5,422 nt of DNA from CBFGWV01 sp965652545 (GTDB lineage: Bacteria > Pseudomonadota > Gammaproteobacteria > Competibacterales > Competibacteraceae). The stretch spans positions 1 to 5,422 of the forward strand of contig CBFGWV010000317.1 of NCBI GenBank assembly GCA_965652545.1, given 5' to 3'. The notes below the pieces were generated by a model. It ran no database searches. It worked only from the letters and a program-made list of their open reading frames with translations, and was not told where the DNA came from. Each line of letters starts with the position of its first letter. Within the stretch, counting starts at the first letter, position 1. Position numbers and translations under genes: made by a program. Below, piece after piece: positions 1 through 5,422 of the stretch.

Positions 1-1
1 G

Positions 2-511
2 GTCAATACCGGCTGGGCCGACAGTTACGATGACCGTCGGCTGCGCACCGGTGCCAGGCTGTTTCGCGCGCTGTTGGCCGCGGATATGCAGCTGGATGCG
101 CGCATCGCCGGAGACGGCCGGCTGCACGTGCTGGTGCTCGCCGACGACGCGGACAACGGCCGCGCGGCGATGGCGATCATCCTCGGCGATGAGGGTGCGC
201 CCGACGCCGGCATCCGCGACATCCCGCTGTCGATCCGCATCGACACGGCGCCGCCGGTCGACGGCACGCCCCTGGCCGGCGTGTTCATCGCCGAGAAATC
301 CCCATCCGCCGGGGTGACCGTCGTCGCCCAGTGGGGCGTTCAGTACGGCACCATCGTCTACTCCCCCTTCGAAGGCCATGTCGAGCAGGGCGTGATGGCC
401 GGCTTATCGGTCGAGGCCCGGGTGCGCCCCTATATCAATCAGGAAACCCTCAACGCCGCCGGTGTGCAGTTGAAACCGTTCTTTTTGAAAGTGGCCAAGA
501 TCTACGAATGA
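2..511 (+). CDS. YfiR/DUF4154-like periplasmic regulator, 5' partial
   Basis: The frame is open from the first bases of the window, so the N-terminus, including any signal peptide, is missing; 169 residues are visible. The pattern resembles YfiR/DUF4154 proteins: an RLFRALLAADMQL helix followed by a strand (LHVLVLADD), a central GVFIAEK strand, then an SPFEGHVEQGVMAGLSVEA segment, and a closing INQETLNAAGVQLKPFFLKV stretch that matches the family's usual asparagine and LL.lA-type ending. In that family the founding member YfiR is a periplasmic protein that restrains a membrane diguanylate cyclase; other members sit beside sensor kinases. Here the stop TGA overlaps the kinase start as ATGA, so the two are almost certainly co-transcribed and translationally coupled, and the protein probably acts as an accessory sensor for that kinase. 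The family match is by eye and moderately uncertain; the coding call is firm. It could instead be another small periplasmic binding protein. Confidence 0.8.
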   Translation, partial: VNTGWADSYDDRRLRTGARLFRALLAADMQLDARIAGDGRLHVLVLADDADNGRAAMAIILGDEGAPDAGIRDIPLSIRIDTAPPVDGTPLAGVFIAEKSPSAGVTVVAQWGVQYGTIVYSPFEGHVEQGVMAGLSVEARVRPYINQETLNAAGVQLKPFFLKVAKIYE

Positions 512-3500
512 GCCGCTCCCGCGAAACCCGCCGCACGTCACTGGTCCTCACCGGCATGTTCCTGTTGCTGGCATTGGTGCTGGAGGGCTCGCTCGCGGTG
601 TACTGGCTGCGCGGGCTGGCACCCAGGCTGCATGCGGAGGCGCTGTCCCAGGCCAGCGTGCTGGCCCAGTCCCAGGCCGTGCCCTTGACCACGGCATTGG
701 CCGCGCCGGCCCCGCAGCGGGGGGCGGAGCTGGACGCCGCGTTGGACCAGCTACTGCTGTTGAACGACCCGGCTACCGGCCAGCGCTTCTTCGCCGGCAT
801 CGCCCTGGAAGTGGACCACGACGCGTTGGGCGCCACGCCCGGGTCGCTCGATCGCGCCGCTGGCACGTCCCGCGACGACACCTTCAGCATCGAGGTGCCG
901 TTGTTCGACCGGCGCAACGACGAACTGGTCGGCATCGCCCGCTTCGAGGTGGGGTCAGGCTTCTATCACGCGTTCAGCCGTGATGTGCGCCACCAGTTGG
1001 TCATCCAGGCCGGTGTCGTGCTCGGCCTGCTGGTGCTGTTCTGGGCCTTGCTGATGGTCTTCTTGCACAAGTTGGACCGGGCCCGCGCGCGGCGCGAGGC
1101 CGCCGAACACGCCCTGGCGCAGCACGAGCAGAAATTCCGCCGGCTGGTCGACAACCTGGACCACTACTTCGTCTACGGCCGCGATGGCCAGGGCCGGTTC
1201 GTCTCGGTCAGCGATTCGGTCGCCCGGGTGCTCAAGGGCGTCGCGCCGGACCAGTTCCTTACGCAGTACACGGCGCTGCTCACCGAGGCGCCGGTCAATC
1301 AGGCGGCGCGGGCCTTGCTGTCCCACCCGCCGGGGCGCGAGCGGGTCACCTACGAGGTGGAAATCCGCGAGGCCGAAGGCGGTGTGCACCGCCTGGAACA
1401 GTCGGAGGTCCCGGTGCTGGATGCCGATGGTCAAGTCGTCGGTGTGGACGGCATCGCCCGTGACGTGACCGAACAGCGTCACTTCGAGCGCGAGTTGCAG
1501 CGCGCCAAGGAACAGGCCGAGGCGGCCAACCAGGCCAAGAGCCAGTTCCTGGCCAATATGAGCCATGAGATCCGCACCCCCATGAACGCCGTGCTGGGGC
1601 TCACCTCCCTGCTGGAGAAGACGCCGCTGGACGCACGCCAGCAGACGCTGCTGCGCCAGGCACGATCCGCCGCCCACCTGCTGCTGGGGGTGATCAACGA
1701 CATCCTGGACCTCTCGCGGATCGAAGCCGGGAAAATGCCCTTCGACCATCAGGACTTCCGCCTGGACGACGTGCTCACCGACCTCGCCGCCGTGGTCGGC
1801 GAGCGGGCGCGGGAGAAGCGGATCGAAGTCCTCTTCCAGGTGGACCCGCAGGTGCCCCAATCCCTGCGTGGCGACCCGGTCCGTCTGCAACAGGTGCTCG
1901 TGAACCTGGTCACCAACGCGGTGAAGTTCACCCGCGAGGGCGAGGTGGTCGTCACCGTACGGCCGCTGGCCCAACCGGTCCAGCCCGCCGCGCGCGTTCC
2001 GCTGGTGTTCTCGGTGCGCGATACCGGCAGCGGTATCCCGGCCGGCGAGATGAGCCGGCTGTTCGAACCGTTCACCCAACTGGATGAGTCCAACACCCGC
2101 CGCCACGGCGGTGTCGGCCTGGGGCTGGCCATCTGCCGGCGCCTGGTAGAGGCCATGCACGGCCGCATCGAGGTGGAAAGCGAGCCGGGCCGGGGCAGTT
2201 GCTTCACCTTCACGGTGGAGCTGGAGCGTGGGGCCGAGAAACCCCGCGCCGCCGTGGGGCGGCGAGACCTGGTGGGGCTGCGGGTGCTGGTGGTGGACGA
2301 CAACGCCACCGCACGCGACGTGTTCTCCGCCATGCTGCAGGCCTTGCAGTTCGACGTACAGGCCGTGGACAGCGGCGAAGCCGCCCTGGCCGCCATCGAA
2401 CAAGCCAGCGCGTCCGGCCGTCCCTACCGGCTCATCGTCATGGACTGGAAACTGCCGGGCATGGACGGGCTGGCGGTGGTGCATGACGTCCGCCGCCTGC
2501 CGCTGGAGCCGCAGCCGGCCATCCTGTTCGTCACCGCCTACGGCGGCCACGCCGTCATGCAGCGCGCGCAGGATGCATCGGTGGACGTGTTCCTGCACAA
2601 GCCGGTGAGCCAGTCCACGCTGTTCGACGCCGTCATGGAAGCGCTGGGGCACCACATCGCCAGCCTCGTGCCGCCACGGCCGGGGGAGGGCGCATCCGCG
2701 CCGGCCATACCCGCCGGCTGCCGGGCGCTGGTGGTGGAAGACAACGAAATCAACCGCGAAGTCGCCAGCGAACTGCTCAAGGCCGAGGGACTGGCGGTGG
2801 TCACCGCCGGCAACGGCGCCGAGGCGCTGCAGATCCTCCAGCGCGAGCCCTTCGACATCGTGTTCATGGACATCCAGATGCCCGAGATGGACGGCATGGA
2901 AGCCACCGCACGCCTAAAAGACATCCCTGCCCTGCGTGACCTGCCGGTGGTTGCACTGACCGCCCACGCCATGATCGGCGACCGCCAGCGCTTTCTCGAG
3001 GCCGGGATGGACGACTACCTGTCCAAACCCATCGAAGAGCGCGCGTTGCAACGGGTGCTCGGCCGCTGGCTGGCCGATCGCGGCAGCGCAGCCCCCGCCG
3101 CCGGGCGCGCCGGTCACCGCGCCCCGCCGGCCGTCCCCGACGGACCCGTGCCCGGCGTGCACCTGGCCGACGCGCTGCAACGGGTCAACGGCAACCAGGC
3201 CCTGTTGCTGCGGCTGCTGCGCCGATTCCAGGAGCGGGTCGCCGACGACGTCGCCGGTATTCGCAACGCGGTCACCGACGGGCGGCTGGACGAAGCCCGC
3301 GCCGCCGTGCACACCCTCAAAGGCGCCGCCGCGACACTCTCCGCCGTCACGCTCGCCCAGGCCGCCGCCACGGTGGAACAGCGCCTGCGTGCCGGCGCCG
3401 ATGCCCAGGCGGAACTGGACGACCTCGCCCGCTGTGCCGATGAACTGGCCCGGGTGGACCTCTCCTGCCTGGAACCGACGGCCGCCGCCGACAGCGGTGC

Positions 3501-3720
3501 CGAGGCACTGCCGATCGCAGCAAGGGACGACGAGTTGGACCGGCTCGCGGAACTGCTGCGGGAGAACAGCTTCGACGCGGTCGCCTGCTTTGAACGACTA
3601 CGCGGCGGCTTGGAACAGCGCTCAGGTCGCGAGCCTGTGGCAGAGCTGGCTGAGCATATCGCCGGCTTGCGATTCGACGACGCCGGACGGGGGCTGGCCG
3701 CGCTCAGAAGCGGATTGTGA
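508..3720 (+). CDS. Hybrid sensor histidine kinase (PAS-HisKA-HATPase-REC-REC-HPt)
   Basis: This is a 1070-residue membrane kinase with a full internal phosphorelay. Two hydrophobic segments (about residues 11-34 and 164-186) flank a periplasmic domain of about 130 residues that I cannot assign to a family. No HAMP is evident; a charged helix leads into a PAS domain (about 208-325). The HisKA H-box is NMSHEIRTPMN with phospho-acceptor His353. The ATPase domain shows the N-box (Asn470), DTGSGIP (505-511), LFEPF (518-522) and GVGLGLAI (535-542). REC1 (about 590-712) has Asp597/Asp598, acceptor Asp646, Thr676 and Lys698. REC2 (about 738-855) has Glu744/Asp745, Asp788, Thr818 and Lys840. An Ala/Pro-rich linker leads to the HPt domain with HTLKGAAATL, acceptor His935. 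A helical tail (about 1003-1070) follows. The order resembles BarA/TorS-type kinases. The ATG at 508 was chosen because it overlaps the upstream stop and puts a basic N-terminus before the first membrane segment; a GTG at 331 would overlap the upstream gene by 180 bases. Ligand and output regulator are unknown. Confidence 0.97.
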   Translation: MSRSRETRRTSLVLTGMFLLLALVLEGSLAVYWLRGLAPRLHAEALSQASVLAQSQAVPLTTALAAPAPQRGAELDAALDQLLLLNDPATGQRFFAGIALEVDHDALGATPGSLDRAAGTSRDDTFSIEVPLFDRRNDELVGIARFEVGSGFYHAFSRDVRHQLVIQAGVVLGLLVLFWALLMVFLHKLDRARARREAAEHALAQHEQKFRRLVDNLDHYFVYGRDGQGRFVSVSDSVARVLKGVAPDQFLTQYTALLTEAPVNQAARALLSHPPGRERVTYEVEIREAEGGVHRLEQSEVPVLDADGQVVGVDGIARDVTEQRHFERELQRAKEQAEAANQAKSQFLANMSHEIRTPMNAVLGLTSLLEKTPLDARQQTLLRQARSAAHLLLGVINDILDLSRIEAGKMPFDHQDFRLDDVLTDLAAVVGERAREKRIEVLFQVDPQVPQSLRGDPVRLQQVLVNLVTNAVKFTREGEVVVTVRPLAQPVQPAARVPLVFSVRDTGSGIPAGEMSRLFEPFTQLDESNTRRHGGVGLGLAICRRLVEAMHGRIEVESEPGRGSCFTFTVELERGAEKPRAAVGRRDLVGLRVLVVDDNATARDVFSAMLQALQFDVQAVDSGEAALAAIEQASASGRPYRLIVMDWKLPGMDGLAVVHDVRRLPLEPQPAILFVTAYGGHAVMQRAQDASVDVFLHKPVSQSTLFDAVMEALGHHIASLVPPRPGEGASAPAIPAGCRALVVEDNEINREVASELLKAEGLAVVTAGNGAEALQILQREPFDIVFMDIQMPEMDGMEATARLKDIPALRDLPVVALTAHAMIGDRQRFLEAGMDDYLSKPIEERALQRVLGRWLADRGSAAPAAGRAGHRAPPAVPDGPVPGVHLADALQRVNGNQALLLRLLRRFQERVADDVAGIRNAVTDGRLDEARAAVHTLKGAAATLSAVTLAQAAATVEQRLRAGADAQAELDDLARCADELARVDLSCLEPTAAADSGAEALPIAARDDELDRLAELLRENSFDAVACFERLRGGLEQRSGREPVAELAEHIAGLRFDDAGRGLAALRSGL

Positions 3721-3751
3721 CGCTCCGTCTCGGCGGCTACCCCGAAGCGGT

Positions 3752-3952
3752 TTAGTTCAATTTGCTCACGTCCGTCGAACCCTTCATCCCAGGTTCGTGA
3801 TCAAGAATAAACGCATTGATCTCGATGGCACGCTCGAATGGAAATCGAATTAGATCCGTCGCAACTACCAGGCCCGCCTCAAGCAACTGGCCTTGAGAGG
3901 CGGCAACCAAAAGCCATCGACGCTCACGCCATCTTATGTTGACGCGCACCAT
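3752..3952 (-). pseudogene. Possible Doc/Fic-type toxin gene remnant (N-terminal fragment)
   Basis: The minus strand reads 66 residues from an ATG at 3952 to a TAA at 3754-3752. The second half, from about residue 31 (position 3862 downward), reads DLIRFPFERAIEINAFILDH followed by EPGMKGSTDVSKLN and the stop. This resembles the start of one clade of Doc (death-on-curing) toxins, where an EIN..IL..EPG.KG..D...L motif precedes the Fic-fold core. The catalytic HxFx(D/N)(A/G)NKR region would lie farther downstream and is absent, because the frame ends 32 bases from the kinase stop. Residues 1-30 do not look like a Doc protein and no clear start codon sits just before ATDLIRF, so the gene is broken at both ends. 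No antitoxin is recognisable upstream on the same strand. Intact Doc proteins inactivate EF-Tu by phosphorylation; this fragment cannot. The assignment is from remembered family pattern and is tentative. Confidence 0.35.
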
Positions 3953-4009
3953 ACACAGCTATCAGCCGACCGGTTCGTGGACTGGTAGCACTGAGCGGTG
4001 ACACTCACT

Positions 4010-4031
4010 GCGGCATCTGGCATGATGCCGC
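4010..4031. repeat. Perfect 8-bp inverted repeat with 6-base loop
   Basis: GCGGCATC (4010-4017) is followed by TGGCAT and then its exact reverse complement GATGCCGC (4024-4031). It lies 46 bases before the start codon of the gene at 4078. No T-run follows on either strand, so it is not a standard intrinsic terminator. It could be an operator, an mRNA leader hairpin, or part of a mobile-element scar. Confidence 0.5.
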
Positions 4032-4064
4032 CAGGATCTTCGACGCAACCAACTGATTATAGGC

Positions 4065-4070
4065 AGGGAG
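4065..4070 (+). promoter_or_regulatory. Ribosome binding site for the DUF6402-like gene
   Basis: AGGGAG lies 7 bases before the ATG at 4078, a near-ideal purine-rich site and spacing. It supports 4078 as the start. The other starts in this window rely on overlap with the preceding gene instead. Confidence 0.75.
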
Positions 4071-4077
4071 CCAAGCG

Positions 4078-5037
4078 ATGGCGGAGTACTTTAATATTCG
4101 GCGACTCTTTCCGGTCCTTCGGGCCAAGGGTTGGAATGAGGGGCTGAAGTTCATGGAGTTTTGGGCGAATGGAGCAGCGCAGTCCGCTTATCCTGATCCT
4201 GAGCAAAACGGAAAATCAACAGTCGGTTTTAACTCCGATAAAGGTTTGCGGATATACACAGTAGAATGGTCGTGGATTGAAAAATTTGATTACGCAATGA
4301 GAAAATACAACGCGCTTGTAGAAAATCCTTACATATTCAGCCAAAACGCAATTAATGAGCTAAAGAGAACCTACGGTCATCGTGCTGGGTTTGATGATGT
4401 GGTTGCACTCAATGACTGGTTGGTTGATGGGCTACAGCCGCAAGCGTATGTGCATAAAATAAAGGAGCATCAAATACAACGCATAGACGTTAATCCATAT
4501 GAGCTAAGTGGCAACAAGCTGGATGACATGGTTGCAGCTATGAACAATTTTTCTTTTTACGTCATCTATAAAGGCGGAATATATTATCCGAAACGAGATT
4601 ACATGCACAGCCCGTTGTACCCACCACCCGCGGAACCCCCGCAATGGGGTCCGCAAATGTGTGACGGAACGTCGTTCTTTTCAAGAGTCCCGCTCACTGC
4701 GCAACGTGACGTATTGCAAGCAGCAGAGCAGTTCAACACTCGGGCCGTGCTGTATGTCACGGATGCTGGGGTATACGCTGGTGATGTGTATGAATTCAAC
4801 GACAGCCAGTATCTTGGCACGTGGGATATTATAAATAGAGATTCGAGTATTAGTTATTTGGATCTGCTTAAGAATTGGAACACCGACGATACTGATGACG
4901 ACGAAGACGTCGCGGTGAACAACAAAACCTATCGTACATATCGAGAAAGAACAGGAAAGGGCGGGGATTTTCTTGCGCTAAGCCCCATTCGGTTAGTGCG
5001 GCTACCGCGTCCACACGTGATTCCGCTGTTATGGTGA
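4078..5037 (+). CDS. DUF6402-like protein, 319 residues
   Basis: The function is unknown. The sequence resembles DUF6402 proteins: an N-terminal FPVLRAKGWNEGLKFMEFW segment (about 11-29), a VEWSWIEKFDYAM helix (62-74), then the late motifs GVYAGDVYEFNDSQYLGTW (231-249) and YRTYRERTGKGGDF (285-298). Family members usually carry the same D.Y.FN..Q.LG.W and R..GKGGDF signatures near the C-terminus. From recollection, such genes often sit close to type VI secretion vgrG/PAAR effector loci in Burkholderia, Pseudomonas and Xanthomonas; none of those genes is visible here. There is no signal peptide or membrane segment, so it is probably cytoplasmic or carried by a secretion system. A proline-rich turn (PPPAEPPQWGP, 182-192) and an acidic run (DDTDDDED, 270-277) separate the conserved blocks. 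Codon use is much more AT-rich than in the upstream operon, suggesting acquisition by transfer. The next gene overlaps its last 7 bases. The coding call is firm; the family is moderately sure. Confidence 0.9.
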   Translation: MAEYFNIRRLFPVLRAKGWNEGLKFMEFWANGAAQSAYPDPEQNGKSTVGFNSDKGLRIYTVEWSWIEKFDYAMRKYNALVENPYIFSQNAINELKRTYGHRAGFDDVVALNDWLVDGLQPQAYVHKIKEHQIQRIDVNPYELSGNKLDDMVAAMNNFSFYVIYKGGIYYPKRDYMHSPLYPPPAEPPQWGPQMCDGTSFFSRVPLTAQRDVLQAAEQFNTRAVLYVTDAGVYAGDVYEFNDSQYLGTWDIINRDSSISYLDLLKNWNTDDTDDDEDVAVNNKTYRTYRERTGKGGDFLALSPIRLVRLPRPHVIPLLW

Positions 5038-5422
5038 CGGAGCGTAAGCGTTCGTGGAAATGGCTAAAGGTGACTCTTTCTGTTGTTGCCATTGGAGCAG
5101 TGTTCACCACCTACAAGTGGTACGCCGGAACGTATACATGGAAGAACGTCAGCCCGGATGGTGAATACGAGCTACGGTACTACAGCACCTTCGATTTTTC
5201 GCTTCCACGGCCGTTTACGTCATGTTCTTCTGTATGGGTACGCCTCTACAACAAGAAGGGCAAAAAGCTGGAAGAGCTGTTACGCCATTCTTGTGGTAGC
5301 GGCGGTAGGCCAACTAGGTGGCATATCGTTCCACGCGGTACTCACGGAACCGGGGCTGTTTTTTTTGATGGTAACAACGGTGTTGAGGGGTGGGATTTGC
5401 CATATCCGCCGGATGATCTGTA
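5031..5422 (+). CDS. Small membrane-anchored protein with SPDGEYELRYYS motif, at window edge
   Basis: An open frame starts at ATG 5031, overlapping the upstream stop by 7 bases (a GTG at 5034 would give a GTGA overlap), and stays open to the right edge, giving 130 residues. The N-terminus is basic and tryptophan-containing (RKRSWKWLK, 5-13), followed by one hydrophobic stretch (about 14-28), which suggests a single membrane anchor or uncleaved signal with the rest outside the cytoplasm. The outer part begins with NVSPDGEYELRYYS (39-52) and carries two cysteines, Cys65 and Cys88, that could form a disulfide. Similar SPDG.Y.L.YY proteins of about this size, some named DUF6201, occur in accessory regions beside secretion effectors, but I cannot assign a family with confidence. 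There is no good ribosome binding site, so translation is probably coupled to the upstream gene. The final two bases are TA after a leucine codon: the next base decides between a tyrosine and a stop, so the gene may be almost complete. Confidence 0.82.
   Translation, partial: MVTERKRSWKWLKVTLSVVAIGAVFTTYKWYAGTYTWKNVSPDGEYELRYYSTFDFSLPRPFTSCSSVWVRLYNKKGKKLEELLRHSCGSGGRPTRWHIVPRGTHGTGAVFFDGNNGVEGWDLPYPPDDL

Larger units (their letters stand above)
3721..4077. other. Gene-poor seam between GC-rich operon and AT-richer genes
   Basis: These 357 bases hold no intact gene. They contain a probable toxin-gene remnant on the minus strand, an inverted repeat and the ribosome binding site of the following gene. 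I see no strong hairpin followed by a T-run after the kinase stop, no tRNA and no recognisable insertion sequence end. Base composition is intermediate between the two flanks, consistent with a junction of core and acquired DNA. Confidence 0.6.

Noticed and set aside
331..507. N-terminal extension of the kinase from a GTG at 331
   Set aside because: It would overlap the upstream gene by 180 bases and add an arginine-rich, non-family sequence. The ATG at 508 with the ATGA overlap is far more plausible.
955..2655. A 566-residue open frame on the minus strand opposite the kinase gene
   Set aside because: It lies antisense to codons of intact PAS, HisKA, ATPase and receiver motifs. Its translation is rich in His, Gln and Gly with no recognisable domain, as expected for a shadow frame in GC-rich DNA.
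3707..3750. Direct repeat GAAGCGG at 3707-3713 and 3744-3750, considered as an integration duplication
   Set aside because: Seven bases in GC-rich DNA can easily recur by chance, and the repeats do not flank an element.
3721..3760. Intrinsic terminator after the kinase gene
   Set aside because: I could not find a stable GC-rich hairpin followed by a T-run; any termination here may be factor-dependent or farther away.
3389..3853. A 154-residue plus-strand frame crossing the kinase stop
   Set aside because: Most of it is an alternative frame of the HPt and tail region, with biased Arg/Pro/Trp content, and the part beyond the kinase stop has no recognisable sequence.
3854..3988. A plus-strand open stretch reading RRNYQARLKQLALRGGNQK, opposite the toxin-like remnant
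   Set aside because: It has no start codon or ribosome binding site, follows directly after a stop, and resembles no family I know. The minus-strand reading of the same DNA is more protein-like.
4054..4062. TGATTATAG as a -10 promoter element for the DUF6402-like gene
   Set aside because: Only four of six bases match TATAAT in the best register and there is no matching -35 element at normal spacing; it would also give a very short leader.
4868..5110. An 80-residue minus-strand frame across the junction of the last two genes
   Set aside because: It is antisense to the two well-supported coding genes and has no recognisable motif or start signals.

Overview
The window looks like a piece of a GC-rich proteobacterial chromosome, most likely gammaproteobacterial. 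This rests on the GC-rich codon use of the left two thirds and on the gene types; no taxonomic marker is present. It divides into two unlike halves joined by a gene-poor seam.

Positions 1-3720 are GC-rich (for example 41 of 60 bases in 1801-1860) and hold a tight two-gene sensory operon. The first gene enters from the left without its start and encodes the C-terminal part of a small protein resembling the YfiR/DUF4154 family of periplasmic regulators. Its stop codon overlaps, as ATGA, the start of a 1070-residue hybrid histidine kinase. The kinase has two membrane segments around a periplasmic domain, then a PAS domain, HisKA, HATPase, two receiver domains, an HPt domain and a helical tail. 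All catalytic and phospho-acceptor residues are visible (His353, Asp646, Asp788, His935). The likely reading is that the small protein senses something in the periplasm and passes it to the kinase, whose phosphorelay ends on a response regulator or output protein not in this window.

Positions 3721-4077 contain no intact gene. On the minus strand, converging on the kinase, lies an open frame whose C-terminal half resembles the first 35 or so residues of a Doc (death-on-curing) toxin and then stops, so it looks like a toxin-antitoxin relic. Nearer the next gene there is a perfect 8-bp inverted repeat and then a good ribosome binding site.

From 4078 to the right end the base composition falls sharply (22 of 60 bases G/C in 4261-4320), which suggests horizontally acquired DNA. 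Two overlapping plus-strand genes lie here. One encodes a 319-residue protein that resembles DUF6402, a family I associate with type VI secretion effector neighbourhoods. The other encodes a small single-pass membrane or lipid-free exported protein with an SPDGEYELRYYS motif, running to the right edge. Their 7-base overlap suggests they are made together, perhaps as an effector-related protein and its partner or immunity protein; this is inference.
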